This document shows positions 9,483 to 21,944 of a stretch of 64,000 bases of DNA, piece by piece. Within the stretch, counting starts at the first letter, position 1. The number at the start of each line of letters is the position of its first letter. The DNA comes from Methylomonas sp. LW13 (GTDB taxonomy: Bacteria > Pseudomonadota > Gammaproteobacteria > Methylococcales > Methylomonadaceae). The DNA is taken from the NCBI RefSeq assembly GCF_016865255.1, contig NZ_CP033381.1, forward strand, positions 5,146,001 through 5,210,000. Reading direction: 5' to 3'. The position numbers and the translations under genes are program-made. The notes under the pieces were generated by a model, which did no database searches, had not been told where the DNA came from, and saw only the letters and a program-made list of their open reading frames with translations.

Positions 9483-10554
9483 GGATTATCTCCTTGCTTG
9501 GATGAAGTATTTTGAAAATAAAACCAGGTTTATTATTTGCCGGTGAAAACCAACTTGGGCACGACCAGCCTTTTCCTCTCATAGCGTGAGCCCATGGTTG
9601 CCGGGAGGAGCCACTAGCACCGCCGCCACCGTCATGCAGATAGCCGATGCGCTGTCCCAGCAACTCGCCGGTTCCGAGATCGATCACTTTCAGCGAGCTA
9701 CCGGCGATCCACATCTTGCGTTCTTCCGGGGTTTCCAGATCATCGTAGGTCACGCCGTAGCGCGGCGGCGGATTGCCGGCCGGTTCTCGGCTCAATACGA
9801 ATTCGACGCGGACGCCGTCTATCCAATCAACCGGCTCCAGCATCTCTCGCGGGATATATCCCCACTTACGGATCAGTTTTCGCCATCTATCCCAATCATT
9901 GGTATCGACCTTTTGCCAACTGCCGGTGTAGCGGTAACGTCGATGGTCCGAGGGGTCGATGGCTTCGACGTAGCGGAATGCCGGTAATGGTTTGATGTTT
10001 TTGACATCTTCAATTGGAAATCTGTCGGAAATCGCTTTGTCACGCAGGAAAGATGCTATATAGCCGTCGAAGCTCATATAACCGACCGCATGGTCGTTTT
10101 TATAAAGCCCGCTTTTGTCGAAATCCCCGAGACTTTCATACGGACTCTTGGCATCGATGCTGTACTGGCTGATGCCGGAACTTTCATCGAACTCAAGCTT
10201 CATCAAAAACACGCCGTCGACATCGTCAACCGAGCGATAAATCTTCTCGCCCGCGCCATTACACAGTTCGTGATAGCGATCCAAGGCCTTGGTCATGGTG
10301 GCGAGCTTGGTGTCGATTGCTTGTTGTTTCTGTGAGCGATGATTGGCGAAGTAACCGGTTGGCAAAACCAGCAACACCGTCAATTCCAACACCACGGCCA
10401 AGTAGCGGTATCTGCGCTCGCGCAGCCAGCGCCAAGTGGCGGACACGGTGAGCCAGACCACGATCAAATAAGCCGCCAGGGTGATCAACAACGCCACAAA
10501 TTTGAACGGTCCACCCGCCCCCAACAAAACCAGCCAAGTCAATATCTCAACCAT
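9475..10554 (-). CDS. Hypothetical protein with two N-terminal membrane helices
   Basis: A 359-residue protein. Two hydrophobic segments lie at about residues 18-42 (FVALLITLAAYLIVVWLTVS) and 50-68 (YLAVVLELTVLLVLPTGYF), followed by a large polar domain of about 280 residues rich in Asp, Tyr and Trp. I recognise no catalytic motif. It overlaps the start of the lipase-like gene, and the pairing with a lipase domain leaves an accessory or immunity role open, without direct evidence. Confidence 0.65.
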   Translation of the reverse strand: MVEILTWLVLLGAGGPFKFVALLITLAAYLIVVWLTVSATWRWLRERRYRYLAVVLELTVLLVLPTGYFANHRSQKQQAIDTKLATMTKALDRYHELCNGAGEKIYRSVDDVDGVFLMKLEFDESSGISQYSIDAKSPYESLGDFDKSGLYKNDHAVGYMSFDGYIASFLRDKAISDRFPIEDVKNIKPLPAFRYVEAIDPSDHRRYRYTGSWQKVDTNDWDRWRKLIRKWGYIPREMLEPVDWIDGVRVEFVLSREPAGNPPPRYGVTYDDLETPEERKMWIAGSSLKVIDLGTGELLGQRIGYLHDGGGGASGSSRQPWAHAMRGKGWSCPSWFSPANNKPGFIFKILHPSKEIIHD

Positions 10555-10757
10555 ATTTAGAGTGCTCTGGAATGTGCTTGTAGCATTTGACGAAGGTCGG
10601 GATGCGTATGTGGCGAGTTATCCATTTCGTGCGTTCATCCCTGATTTGTAGATGGGTTAAATAAGACCGTAAGGCGCAATAGCCCACGGGGATTGCTGTT
10701 AGTATTGAAGTATTCAATTTATATTAATCTCAGTTATTCCCGTGATCATCCAGGGCC

Positions 10758-10839
10758 GTAGGGTGGATAAGCGAAGCGCCATCCACCTATTTAAAAATCT
10801 TCTATTCTTGGTGGATGGCGCCTCGCTTATCCACCCTAC
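10758..10839. repeat. Palindromic REP-like element, copy 1
   Basis: Two 30-bp arms, starting GTAGGGTGGATAAGCGAAGC (10758-10787) and ending CGCTTATCCACCCTAC (10810-10839), are near-perfect inverted repeats around a 22-bp AT-rich loop. The element recurs at 11142-11225. No open frame is involved. Confidence 0.85.
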
Positions 10840-10979
10840 AACTTCCGAAATTTGAATGGTCAATTTAAATTTCAAACCGACATTCAAGAATAAATATACC
10901 AATTTCCGCTCGGAGTCGATCGACCTTCCCCCGTCATCATCTAACTAGATGTTCAACGACTAGACCGCAACTCGCAAAA

Positions 10980-11007
10980 AAGGGTTTGCCGAACCCGACA
11001 AACCCTT
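10980..11007 (-). terminator. Duplicated copy of the glmS terminator hairpin
   Basis: AAGGGTTTGCCG (10980-10991) pairs with CGACAAACCCTT (10996-11007), and the minus strand continues into a T run (complement of CAAAAAA at 10975-10980). It is the counterpart of the terminator at 11352-11385, lying in the same order relative to the glmS remnant. It may no longer terminate anything useful. Confidence 0.6.
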
Positions 11008-11053
11008 AAATTCAAACTGAACAAACACAGAATCCGTTCCGTCAAATCCTCCG

Positions 11054-11137
11054 CTATTCCACCGTCACCGACTTGGCTAAATTGCTCGGCTGGTCGACGT
11101 CGGTACCTTTGAGTACGGCGACGTGGTAGGACAGCAG
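11054..11137 (-). pseudogene. Remnant of glmS 3' end (last 27 codons plus stop)
   Basis: Read on the minus strand this encodes [20 protein letters not shown] followed by AKSVTVE and a stop. It matches the last 27 residues of the intact GlmS encoded from 11432, with Ser instead of Arg after QP and many silent differences. The corresponding stop codons lie 378 bp apart. The remnant breaks off exactly where the second palindromic element begins. With the duplicated terminator and flank it forms one unit of a tandem duplication. The reading frame is intact over the whole fragment. Confidence 0.9.
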
Positions 11138-11141
11138 GACC

Positions 11142-11225
11142 GTAGGGTGGATAAGCGCAGCGCCATCCACCTAATTTAAAATTCTTCTACTCTATGGCGG
11201 ATGACGCTACGCTTATCCACCCTAC
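11142..11225. repeat. Palindromic REP-like element, copy 2
   Basis: Arms at 11142-11171 and 11196-11225 start and end with the same GTAGGGTGGATAAGCG / CGCTTATCCACCCTAC sequence as copy 1. It directly abuts the glmS remnant. The two copies differ in the loop and in a few arm positions, so they are not a very recent duplication. Confidence 0.85.
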
Positions 11226-11351
11226 AACTTTCGTTATTTGAATATCAAACCGGCGTGCCGGATTAAATACACCAATTTCCGCTTGGGTCCGATCTCTCCT
11301 CCCGGTCGTCGGAAAATTCAAAACACAACGAGCAAATCACAGCCAATAAAA

Positions 11352-11385
11352 AAGGATTTGCCGAGACTTAACCCGACAAACCCTT
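11352..11385 (-). terminator. glmS intrinsic terminator
   Basis: On the minus strand AAGGGTTTGTCG (11374-11385) pairs along 12 positions, allowing G-U pairs, with CGGCAAATCCTT (11352-11363). A T run follows directly (complement of AATAAAAAA). It lies 47 bp past the glmS stop. Confidence 0.85.
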
Positions 11386-11431
11386 AAACCCAAACCCAAC
11401 ATATTCGGAATCCATTCCGTCGAATCTTCCG

Positions 11432-13267
11432 CTATTCCACTGTAACCGATTTTGCGAGGTTCCGTGGTTGGTCTACATCGGTACCTTTCAGTACGGCGAC
11501 GTGGTAGGACAACAGTTGCAGCGGGATAGTGTAGATGATCGGCGAGATGGCGTTGGCGACGCTGGGCATTTTGACGATTTGTACGTTCTCGTCGGCGGCA
11601 TCGCTTTCCGCCAAGTCCTCGTCCATGAACACGATCAACTGCCCGCCGCGGGCGCTGACTTCCTGGATATTGGATTTCAGCTTTTCCAGCAGATTGTTGT
11701 TAGGCGCCACCGTGACCACCGGCATTTCGGCGTCGATCAAGGCCAGCGGGCCGTGCTTCAATTCGCCGGCCGGATAGGCTTCGGCGTGGATGTAGGAAAT
11801 CTCTTTCAGCTTCAACGCGCCTTCCATCGCGATCGGGTAATGAGTACCACGGCCGAGGAACAGCGCGTTGTGCTTGTCGGCGAAACGCTGCGACAACAGT
11901 TCGATGGCATTGTCCAGCTTCAACACTTTTTCGATGTTGCCGGGCAGGGCGAACAGTTGCGAGACGATGTGTTCCTCTTGGTCAGCGCTTAGCTCGAAGC
12001 GGCGGCCGACCGCGATGATCAGCATTAATAAGGCCACCAACTGGGTAGTGAAGGCCTTGGTCGAAGCAACGCCGATTTCCGGGCCGGCGCGGGTCATCAA
12101 CACCAGATCGGATTCGCGTACCAACGAGCTTTCCGGAGCGTTGCAGATCACCAACGAGTGGCTGACGCCGAGCTTTTTGGCTTCCTGCAATGCGGCCAGC
12201 GTGTCAGCAGTTTCGCCGGACTGGGAAATGGTGACTACTAATGTATCCGGTGCCACCACCGGGTTGCGGTAGCGAAATTCGCTGGCAATTTCGATCGAGC
12301 AGGGCACTCGGGCGTATTTTTCGAACCAGTAGCGAGCGACCAGTCCGGCGTGGTAACTGGTACCGCAGGCCAGGATCAGCACCGATTTGATCTGGTCGAA
12401 CACTTCGCCGGCGTTGTGGCCAAAGGCGTTGTCCTGCAAACGGTTGTCGATGAAGCGGCCTTCCAGGGTTTCGGAAACCGCCCAGGCTTGCTCGTAGATT
12501 TCCTTGAGCATGTAGTGGCGGTATTTGCCTTTGTCGACCGAGTCGGCTTTCAGCTGGCTTTCGATGACCGGGCGGACCACGCGGCGGCCTGCTTCGTCGA
12601 AAATGGTAACACCGTTGATGGTCAATTCGGCCACATCGCCGTCTTCCAGGAAGATGAAGCGCTGGGTAACCGGCAGCAAGGCGGCAATGTCGGAGGCGAT
12701 GAAATATTCGCCGATGCCGATACCGATGACCAGCGGGCTGCCTTTACGGCAGGCAACCAATAAATCCGGTTGTTCGCTGTCGATGACGCCCAAGGCATAA
12801 GCGCCGCGTAGGCTTTTGACGGTTTTGGTGACGGCGTCGAGCAGGCTGTCGGCGTCTTTCAGTTCTTCAGCAACCTTATGCACGATGACTTCGGTGTCAG
12901 TCTCGGAGGTGAAGACGTAGCCGTTTTCCTGTAATGCAGTGCGTAAATGATCGTGGTTTTCAATGATGCCATTATGTACCACCGCGACACGGTCCTTGCT
13001 GACGTGGGGGTGGGCATTGCGAGTGCTGGGCTTGCCGTGAGTAGCCCAGCGGGTGTGGGCGATGCCGATGCGGCCTTCGATTGGGTCGGCGGAAATCAAC
13101 GCTTCCAACCCTTTAACCTTACCCAACTCGCGCTTGCGGAATATTTCTCCGCTATTGACGACGGCCAAGCCGGCAGAGTCGTAGCCCCGGTATTCCAGAC
13201 GCTTCAAACCCTCTATCAATATCGGTACCACATTGCGTTGGGCAACGCCCGCGACTATCCCACACAT
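11432..13267 (-). CDS. glmS: Glutamine-fructose-6-phosphate aminotransferase (isomerizing)
   Basis: Makes glucosamine-6-phosphate from fructose-6-phosphate and glutamine, the first step towards UDP-GlcNAc for peptidoglycan and LPS. The 611-residue protein begins MCGIVAG with the catalytic Cys2 of class II glutamine amidotransferases. Next come the ammonia-handling domain (about 1-240) and two SIS sugar-isomerase domains (around [12 protein letters not shown] and [20 protein letters not shown]). The C-terminus [13 protein letters not shown] is the family's usual end. It follows glmU with a 1-bp gap, so the two are one transcription unit. Confidence 0.98.
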   Translation of the reverse strand: MCGIVAGVAQRNVVPILIEGLKRLEYRGYDSAGLAVVNSGEIFRKRELGKVKGLEALISADPIEGRIGIAHTRWATHGKPSTRNAHPHVSKDRVAVVHNGIIENHDHLRTALQENGYVFTSETDTEVIVHKVAEELKDADSLLDAVTKTVKSLRGAYALGVIDSEQPDLLVACRKGSPLVIGIGIGEYFIASDIAALLPVTQRFIFLEDGDVAELTINGVTIFDEAGRRVVRPVIESQLKADSVDKGKYRHYMLKEIYEQAWAVSETLEGRFIDNRLQDNAFGHNAGEVFDQIKSVLILACGTSYHAGLVARYWFEKYARVPCSIEIASEFRYRNPVVAPDTLVVTISQSGETADTLAALQEAKKLGVSHSLVICNAPESSLVRESDLVLMTRAGPEIGVASTKAFTTQLVALLMLIIAVGRRFELSADQEEHIVSQLFALPGNIEKVLKLDNAIELLSQRFADKHNALFLGRGTHYPIAMEGALKLKEISYIHAEAYPAGELKHGPLALIDAEMPVVTVAPNNNLLEKLKSNIQEVSARGGQLIVFMDEDLAESDAADENVQIVKMPSVANAISPIIYTIPLQLLSYHVAVLKGTDVDQPRNLAKSVTVE

Positions 13268-13268
13268 A

Positions 13269-14690
13269 CTATTTCTCCGACTGACTAGGAGCTAACGAGT
13301 GCGGAGAATTGTCGGGAACAATCTCCGCCAGTTTGACCGGACGCTGCCAGCTAGGCACGCTAAGCTGCTTACTCCGGCTAAGGGTTAATTGATTTTCCGG
13401 CGTATCGCGGGTAATAGTGGAACCGGCGCCGATTGTCGCATTTTTTCCGACCGTTACCGGCGCCACCAATTGGGTATCGGAGCCGATAAACGCGCCGTCT
13501 TCGATGATGGTTTTAAATTTATTCACGCCGTCGTAATTGCAAGTAATGGTGCCGGCGCCGATATTGACCTTGCTACCCACTTCGCTATCGCCAATATAGC
13601 TTAAATGGTTAATTTTGCTGCCGGTGGCGACAGTGGATTTTTTGATTTCTACGAAATTGCCGATATGCACGTGGTCGGCCAGTTCGGTTTGCGGCCGCAG
13701 CCGGGCGAACGGACCGATGCGGCTGCCGGCGCCGACCGAGGCGTCCTCGATTACGCTGTTAGCCAGAATTTCAACATCGTTGGCGATGCTGGCGTTTTTA
13801 ATCAGACAATTGGGACCGATTTTTACATTGGAGCCGATGCAATTAACGCCTTCGAAAATCACGTTGATGTCCACATCAATATCCTGACCCAGTTCGGCAA
13901 AACTGCCTCTGACATCCACCCGAGCCGGATCGCGCAGTGTGACGCCTTTTTCCATCAATGCTTGCGCCTGTTCCGCTTGATACACGCGCTCTAGATGCGC
14001 CAATTGGCTGCGATTGTTTACACCCAGCACTTCGTCCTGGCTACCGGCTTGAGTGGTTTCAACGGTTAAGCCATCTTCCACGGCCATTTCGATAATATCG
14101 GTCAAATAGTATTCATTTTGCGCGTTGTTATTGCTCAGCCTGGACAACCACTGCTTCAACTGGCTGCCTTTGCAGGCCAGGATGCCGGTATTGCCTTCGC
14201 TGATTTGTAATTCCACTTCGTTGGCGTCTTTTTGCTCGACTATTTTGACAACGGCATGATCTTTATCGCGGACTATGCGGCCGTAGCCGGTGGGGTCGTC
14301 CAGGTTGACCGTCAGCAATGCCAAGGACGTCAAGCTAACCTTGTGCAATAAGGTTTGGATGGTTTTTGCTTTTAATAAAGGTACATCGCCGTATAGAATC
14401 AATACGGTGTCCGGATCGTCGACGTGGTGAATGGCTTGCTGTACCGCGTGCCCAGTGCCTAGTTGCTGCTTTTGCTCTATCCAGGTAGCGTCCAAGCTAC
14501 TCAACGCTTGTTTGACAGTCTCACCGCCGTGGCCGTAGATGATAAAAATCTGATTATTTTCCAGCGAAAGACTTGTTTCGTAGACATGCTGCAACAACGC
14601 TTTATTGGCGATTTCATGCAGTACTTTAGGCCGCGAAGAACGCATTCTGGTGCCTTGGCCGGCCGCCAAGATGATGGTTTTAATCGACAT
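13269..14690 (-). CDS. glmU: Bifunctional UDP-GlcNAc pyrophosphorylase / GlcN-1-P N-acetyltransferase
   Basis: Acetylates glucosamine-1-phosphate and then forms UDP-GlcNAc in the cytoplasm. The 473 residues carry the uridyltransferase signature [20 protein letters not shown] at residues 8-27 and a C-terminal left-handed hexapeptide-repeat domain (about 250-450), with [15 protein letters not shown] typical of the acetyltransferase site. The ribosome site is AAGGAA seven bases before ATG. It lies just after the atp terminator and directly before glmS, so the pair supplies two successive steps of amino-sugar synthesis. Confidence 0.98.
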   Translation of the reverse strand: MSIKTIILAAGQGTRMRSSRPKVLHEIANKALLQHVYETSLSLENNQIFIIYGHGGETVKQALSSLDATWIEQKQQLGTGHAVQQAIHHVDDPDTVLILYGDVPLLKAKTIQTLLHKVSLTSLALLTVNLDDPTGYGRIVRDKDHAVVKIVEQKDANEVELQISEGNTGILACKGSQLKQWLSRLSNNNAQNEYYLTDIIEMAVEDGLTVETTQAGSQDEVLGVNNRSQLAHLERVYQAEQAQALMEKGVTLRDPARVDVRGSFAELGQDIDVDINVIFEGVNCIGSNVKIGPNCLIKNASIANDVEILANSVIEDASVGAGSRIGPFARLRPQTELADHVHIGNFVEIKKSTVATGSKINHLSYIGDSEVGSKVNIGAGTITCNYDGVNKFKTIIEDGAFIGSDTQLVAPVTVGKNATIGAGSTITRDTPENQLTLSRSKQLSVPSWQRPVKLAEIVPDNSPHSLAPSQSEK

Positions 14691-14711
14691 TGCTATTCCT
14701 TAAAACAAAAA

Positions 14712-14740
14712 AAGCCCGATAACGTTGCGTCATCGGGCTT
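14712..14740 (-). terminator. Intrinsic terminator of the atp operon
   Basis: AAGCCCGAT (minus strand, 14732-14740) pairs with ATCGGGCTT (14712-14720), and a T7 run follows on the minus strand. It lies 22 bp past the atpC stop and just before glmU. Confidence 0.93.
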
Positions 14741-14762
14741 ATATTTTTACGCGATAAATGGT

Positions 14763-15185
14763 TTACGCACCACGTTTTCTTAATCTTTCCAAGGTTCTTA
14801 ATTGGTTTACAGCTTGCGCCAATTCGGCTTGCGCAATCGCGTAATCGTATTTACCCGATTTATCGCTGAGCATTTCTTCCGCTCTGGCTTTGGCTTGTAA
14901 CGCCGCCGCTTCGTCAATGTCTTTTGCTCTGATCGCGGTATCCGCCAAAACGGTCACCAAATGCGGCTGCACTTCCAGAAAGCCACCGGACACGTAAAAC
15001 GCTTGATAATCCTTATCGCTCAGCTTAACCCGAACTTCACCGGGCTTAAGCTTGGTGATTAACGGCGCATGGCGCGGCGCAATGCCTACATCACCCATTT
15101 CCGCCGGTGCAAAGACCATTTCAGCCAAGCCGGAAAAAATTTCCTGCTCCGCGCTGACGATGTCCACATGAATTGTCATTGCCAT
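14763..15185 (-). CDS. atpC: F1Fo ATP synthase subunit epsilon
   Basis: Central-stalk subunit of F1 that regulates hydrolysis. The 140 residues show the beta-sandwich N-terminal domain ([17 protein letters not shown], then [20 protein letters not shown]) and a C-terminal helical hairpin ending [13 protein letters not shown]. Length is normal. It is the last gene of the atp operon and ends just before the terminator at 14712-14740. The start is preceded by AGGAGAGTTTTAAC. Confidence 0.97.
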   Translation of the reverse strand: MAMTIHVDIVSAEQEIFSGLAEMVFAPAEMGDVGIAPRHAPLITKLKPGEVRVKLSDKDYQAFYVSGGFLEVQPHLVTVLADTAIRAKDIDEAAALQAKARAEEMLSDKSGKYDYAIAQAELAQAVNQLRTLERLRKRGA

Positions 15186-15209
15186 GTTAAAACTCTCCTA
15201 TGAGGTGGT

Positions 15210-16625
<1,416 letters not shown>

Positions 16626-17489
16626 CTAAACAGCGGCAGCGCCGGCCACGATTTCGGAAATCTCTTGCGTAATTGCCGCCTGTCTGGCTTTGTTATAAAC
16701 CAGTTGCAATTCTTTAATGATATTCCCGGCGTTATCGGATGCGCTTTTCATTGCCACCATTCGGGCAGCCTGCTCGCAGGCGTTGTTTTCCACTAAACCT
16801 TGGAAAACCGCGGATTCCACATATCGGATCAATAAACTGTCCAATACTTCTTTAGCATCAGGTTCGTATAAGTAATCCCAGCGACCTTTGGACTCATCAG
16901 CCAAGTCACTCACAGCAACCGGCAACAATTTTTGTACCACCGGTTTTTGTGTCATGGTGTTTACGAAGTCATTACTAATCAAAAACAACTCGTCAATTTC
17001 ACCGGCGGCAAACGCATCCAGCATGATTTTGATCGTGCCGATAATTTCGCTCTGATGCGGTGTATCCCCCAATTTCGAGACTTGTCCGATCAGGTTAGCT
17101 TTGATCATGCTGAAAAAACCCGCCGCTTTGCTACCGATGGTGCAGACGTCTACTTCAATCTGGCGGCTTTGCCATTGCTGCATTTCGCCTAAAACTTTTC
17201 GAAACAAGTTGGCATTCAGACCACCGCACAAACCTCTATCGGAGCTCACTACGATGATGCCGATGCGCTTCACTTCGCGTTCGATCAAAAACGGATGCTT
17301 ATATTCGGGATTGGCATAAGCCAGATGTTTGATGATCTGGCCTATCTTTTTCGCGTAAGGCCGGGTGGCCTGCATTCTGTCTTTGGTTTTACGCATCTTG
17401 CTCGCCGCCACCATTTCCATGGCCCGAGTAATCTTCTGAGTATTTTTAATACTCGCGATCTTGGTACGTATCTCTTTGCCAACAGCCAT
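16626..17489 (-). CDS. atpG: F1Fo ATP synthase subunit gamma
   Basis: Rotary central shaft of F1. The 287 residues start [20 protein letters not shown], the characteristic N-terminal helix, and end with the paired C-terminal helix ([20 protein letters not shown]). The [15 protein letters not shown] motif is conserved. It lies between atpA and atpD, 11 bp from the atpA stop. Confidence 0.98.
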   Translation of the reverse strand: MAVGKEIRTKIASIKNTQKITRAMEMVAASKMRKTKDRMQATRPYAKKIGQIIKHLAYANPEYKHPFLIEREVKRIGIIVVSSDRGLCGGLNANLFRKVLGEMQQWQSRQIEVDVCTIGSKAAGFFSMIKANLIGQVSKLGDTPHQSEIIGTIKIMLDAFAAGEIDELFLISNDFVNTMTQKPVVQKLLPVAVSDLADESKGRWDYLYEPDAKEVLDSLLIRYVESAVFQGLVENNACEQAARMVAMKSASDNAGNIIKELQLVYNKARQAAITQEISEIVAGAAAV

Positions 17490-17500
17490 GTGCGGACCCT

Positions 17501-19042
17501 TTACCAGCTACCGGTTTTGACGAAACGTTCAATGGCGTTGTGGATGCCTTTTTGAATGTCGTCGTTGTAGTCGCCTTTCTCGTTGATTTTAGCCATCAAA
17601 GCAGATTCGTCGGCATGCATGAAGTCCAGCAAGGCCGCTTCGAAATCGCGGACTTTTTTAACTTCCAGACCATCCAGGAATCCAGCGTTAGCCGCGTACA
17701 AGGAAACACTCATGTCCGCAACCGACATCGGCGCGTATTGATTTTGTTTCATCAGCTCGGTAACCCGTTGGCCGCGTTCGATTTGCTTGCGTGTGCTTTC
17801 GTCCAAATCGGAAGCGAACTGCGCAAAAGCGGCCAATTCGCGGAACTGCGCCAAATCCAAACGAATACCGCCGCCCAGCTTTTTGATGATCTTGGTTTGT
17901 GCCGCGCCGCCAACCCGAGATACTGACAGACCGGCGTTAACCGCAGGACGAATACCCGAATTGAACAGACCGGTTTCCAAGAAGATCTGGCCGTCGGTGA
18001 TGGAGATTACGTTGGTTGGTACGAAAGCCGATACGTCGCCGCCTTGGGTTTCGATAATCGGCAATGCAGTTAATGAACCGGTCTTGCCTTTTACTTTTCC
18101 GTTGGTCAGTTTTTCGACTTCAACCGCGTTAATACGCGCAGCGCGTTCCAGCAAACGTGAGTGGATGTAAAACACGTCACCAGGGTAGGCTTCACGACCT
18201 GGCGGACGACGCAACAGCAAGGAAATTTGGCGATACGCCCAAGCTTGCTTGGTCAAATCGTCATAAATGATCAGCGCATCTTCACCAATGTCGCGGAAAT
18301 ATTCGCCCATTGAGCAACCGGTGTAGGGTGCAATAAATTGCAGCGCTGCCGATTCAGAAGCCGAAGCCACCACGATGATAGTGTGCTCCATCGCACCATG
18401 CTCTTCCAGTTTGCGAACCACGTTGGCGATAGAAGAACGTTTTTGGCCGATAGCGACATAGATACATTTGATGCCGGTGCCTTTTTGATTGATGATCGCA
18501 TCAATCGCAATGGCGGTTTTACCGGTTTGTCTGTCACCGATGATCAACTCACGTTGGCCGCGGCCAACCGGAATCATCGAGTCAATCGCTTTCAAACCGA
18601 TTTGCACCGGTTGATCTACCGATTGTCTGGCAATAACGCCGGGGGCAATTTTTTCGATTGGGGAGCTTAACTTGGTTTCGATGGCGCCTTTACCGTCGAT
18701 AGGGTTACCCAAGGCATCGACCACACGGCCCAACAATGCTTCACCCACCGGCACTTCTAAAATTCTACCGGTACATTTAACGGTATCGCCTTCGGTGATG
18801 TGTTGGTAAGCACCGAGCATTACCACACCGACCGAGTCTCTTTCCAGGTTCAAAGCCATGCCGTAAGAGCCGCCAGGGAATTCCAGCATTTCGCCTTGCA
18901 TTGCTTCCGACAGACCGTGAACCCGAACAATACCGTCTGTGACACTGACTACGGTGCCTTCGGTATGTGCCTCAACATGGGCGTCGAAGTTCTCGATCTT
19001 CTTTTTGATCAGATCACTTATTTCTGATGGATTTAATTGCAT
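17501..19042 (-). CDS. atpA: F1Fo ATP synthase subunit alpha
   Basis: Non-catalytic nucleotide-binding F1 subunit. The 513 residues begin [17 protein letters not shown] and contain the P-loop [15 protein letters not shown] (about 169-183) and the alpha signature with the arginine finger region ([20 protein letters not shown]). Length equals that of E. coli AtpA. It lies between atpH (21-bp gap) and atpG. Confidence 0.99.
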   Translation of the reverse strand: MQLNPSEISDLIKKKIENFDAHVEAHTEGTVVSVTDGIVRVHGLSEAMQGEMLEFPGGSYGMALNLERDSVGVVMLGAYQHITEGDTVKCTGRILEVPVGEALLGRVVDALGNPIDGKGAIETKLSSPIEKIAPGVIARQSVDQPVQIGLKAIDSMIPVGRGQRELIIGDRQTGKTAIAIDAIINQKGTGIKCIYVAIGQKRSSIANVVRKLEEHGAMEHTIIVVASASESAALQFIAPYTGCSMGEYFRDIGEDALIIYDDLTKQAWAYRQISLLLRRPPGREAYPGDVFYIHSRLLERAARINAVEVEKLTNGKVKGKTGSLTALPIIETQGGDVSAFVPTNVISITDGQIFLETGLFNSGIRPAVNAGLSVSRVGGAAQTKIIKKLGGGIRLDLAQFRELAAFAQFASDLDESTRKQIERGQRVTELMKQNQYAPMSVADMSVSLYAANAGFLDGLEVKKVRDFEAALLDFMHADESALMAKINEKGDYNDDIQKGIHNAIERFVKTGSW

Positions 19043-19063
19043 TTTATTTTCCCGCTCTAACTC

Positions 19064-19594
19064 TTAAAGTCTTTTAGCTAATTGATGAAGCTGGCCTTTG
19101 ATAGAACCGTCGATGACTTTGTCGCCCGCTTTAGCGAGGATGCCCCCAATTAACGATTTATCGACAGAAACGGATGCATTGACCTTTTTATGCAAAAGCT
19201 TTTCCAGCATGGCGACATACTTGCCTTGCTCGGCTTTTGTCAGAGAATACGCGCTGTATAAATCCACATTGGCGTAGCCTTCATCGTCCGCTTTGTACTG
19301 CTCGAACATCACCGAAATTTGCGGCAGTAAGGGCAGCTTGTCATTTTCTATCAACACTTTCAGAAGATTCTTGGCTTCGTCATGTATCTGATCCTGGCAA
19401 ATATCCAGAATCAACTGTGCTGTATGCTGTTTGCCAACCCGAGGATTTTTGACAATGGCAGCCAATGCCTCATCCTGGATGACCAAAGACAAAAACGTCA
19501 ACGAATCGGACCATTGTTTGGACGACCCCGTTTCCTTGGCACGCTTGAAAGCTGCTTCCGCGTAAGGTCTTGCTAATGTCGATAACTCAGCCAT
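19064..19594 (-). CDS. atpH: F1Fo ATP synthase subunit delta
   Basis: Connects the peripheral stalk to the top of F1. The 176 residues start MAELSTLARPYAEAAFKRAK, the standard delta/OSCP opening, and end with the C-terminal VDKSLIGGILAKAGDKVIDG strand region. It follows atpF with only 3 bp between stop and start, so translation is probably coupled. Confidence 0.97.
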   Translation of the reverse strand: MAELSTLARPYAEAAFKRAKETGSSKQWSDSLTFLSLVIQDEALAAIVKNPRVGKQHTAQLILDICQDQIHDEAKNLLKVLIENDKLPLLPQISVMFEQYKADDEGYANVDLYSAYSLTKAEQGKYVAMLEKLLHKKVNASVSVDKSLIGGILAKAGDKVIDGSIKGQLHQLAKRL

Positions 19595-19597
19595 TGC

Positions 19598-20071
19598 TTA
19601 ACCCAATTGATCCGCTGCTTTGCTGAGAATGTCTTGATGCTTGGCTTTGTCGATTTCTTCTTTCAAAATCTGTTCAGCGGCACGCAAAGCCAGTGAGGAT
19701 ACTTCCTTGCGCAAGCTCTCTTTGGCTTGCAGCATTTCCTGCTCTATCTGGGCTTTTGCTGCTTCAAGCAAACGCTCGCCTTCTTTTTTGGCTTGATCTT
19801 TCGACTCTTCAACCAGCTGATTGGCGCGTTTTTGCGCTGCACTGACGATTTCCGCCGATTGTTCTTTTGCTTCCTTCAGCAGGCTCTTGGCTTTTTTCTC
19901 GGCCAATTTAATTTCTTCCTGACCTTTCTCGGCCGCGGCCAAACCTTCGGAAATTTTGGTTTTGCGCTCTTCCAGAGCGGCAATGATCGGTGGCCAGACA
20001 TACTTCATGGTAAACCAAACCAGAAGTGTGAAAGTTATCATCTGCCCGATCAGAGTAGCATTGATGCTCAT
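19598..20071 (-). CDS. atpF: F1Fo ATP synthase subunit b
   Basis: Peripheral stalk subunit. The 157 residues have one N-terminal membrane helix (about 5-25, [20 protein letters not shown]) and a long charged coiled coil rich in Ala, Lys and Glu that dimerises. Length is that of the single-type b subunit, and no b' gene accompanies it. An ACGAGGAAAGCATCA ribosome site precedes the ATG. Confidence 0.98.
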   Translation of the reverse strand: MSINATLIGQMITFTLLVWFTMKYVWPPIIAALEERKTKISEGLAAAEKGQEEIKLAEKKAKSLLKEAKEQSAEIVSAAQKRANQLVEESKDQAKKEGERLLEAAKAQIEQEMLQAKESLRKEVSSLALRAAEQILKEEIDKAKHQDILSKAADQLG

Positions 20072-20155
20072 TGATGCTTTCCTCGTAATGCCGTTGTCAT
20101 TCTATCGGTATGCGAATAAGGCTTAGCTTATTCAAATGAATCCGATAATTGCTAA

Positions 20156-20479
<324 letters not shown>

Positions 20480-20482
20480 CTA

Positions 20483-21256
<774 letters not shown>

Positions 21257-21264
21257 CTAAAAAA

Positions 21265-21633
21265 CTAATCACGCCACCAAAACAGCGCAAACCAAAAAAC
21301 CGACAACACTGCGATGTAACCCACCATCAGCGTTAAGAAATCAACAGAGGGAATCTGTAAAACGATAGAAAACAGGGCTACCGTCAAAATTAACTTAACC
21401 GTTTCGCCTGCATAAAATGCATTAACGATGCCCTGCGCGCCCAAATCCTTGGCCAGATAGATTTTGTAGGCAAAATACAGATTGGGCAGTAAAGCCACAA
21501 ACCCTCCGAATAATGGAGACACCGCACTTTTCCAACCGCCTATCAATAAAAATCCCGACGCCACTAATGCAGCCATCAGGACTTGTCCAAAAACTACTTT
21601 TCTGACAGTAGAAAAATCATTTCTAGCTGTCAT
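21265..21633 (-). CDS. atpI: ATP synthase accessory protein I
   Basis: A small four-helix membrane protein of 122 residues encoded first in the operon. AtpI proteins help assemble the c-ring or handle Mg2+ and are not essential. Helices lie around VLMAALVASGFLLIGG, AVSPLFGGFVALLPNLYF, LILTVALFSIVL and MVGYIAVLSVFWFALF. The assignment rests on this profile and on the position 17 bp before atpB. GGGGAAG precedes the ATG. Confidence 0.93.
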   Translation of the reverse strand: MTARNDFSTVRKVVFGQVLMAALVASGFLLIGGWKSAVSPLFGGFVALLPNLYFAYKIYLAKDLGAQGIVNAFYAGETVKLILTVALFSIVLQIPSVDFLTLMVGYIAVLSVFWFALFWWRD

Positions 21634-21662
21634 GTACTTCCCCTTTCGTCTTGAGCTGGGCG

Positions 21663-21691
21663 ATTATATCCAGCCAGCACGTCTAAAGCAA
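21663..21691 (-). promoter_or_regulatory. Sigma-70 promoter of the atp operon
   Basis: On the minus strand, TTGCTT (21686-21691), a 17-bp spacer and a perfect TATAAT (21663-21668) lie about 30 bp before the atpI start codon. The predicted leader is about 20 bases and includes the ribosome site. Confidence 0.75.
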
Positions 21692-21944
21692 GGTAAGCAC
21701 ATTCAGCAAGAAGCAATCAGCGTCGCCACCTTGTTGATTTGGCAAGACTATCCCAACGAGCCCACTGTCCACACCTAGCCACTACAGACGTATTCCAAAC
21801 GCTCAATTCCAACGCTTACAGCAATACACATGCCATTTCGTAACATATTGATTTTCTACAATGTTACCCAAAACGGCAATGTAGCAAATCCGACAAAGCA
21901 CCGAACCATGACCGAAATACGACATTTGCCAGCCCCCGAAGCAC
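21669..21944. other. parB-atpI intergenic region
   Basis: Apart from the atp promoter at its left end, this gap of about 310 bp between parB and atpI shows no gene and no clear hairpin terminator for parB. It is the natural boundary between the partition and ATP synthase transcription units. Confidence 0.5.

Noticed and set aside
10758-11225. TTATCCACC words resembling DnaA boxes near mnmG/atp/glm genes
   Set aside because: They are part of the palindromic element arms and occur only there; there is no cluster of boxes, no AT-rich unwinding region and no dnaA or mnmE gene, so an origin is not supported.
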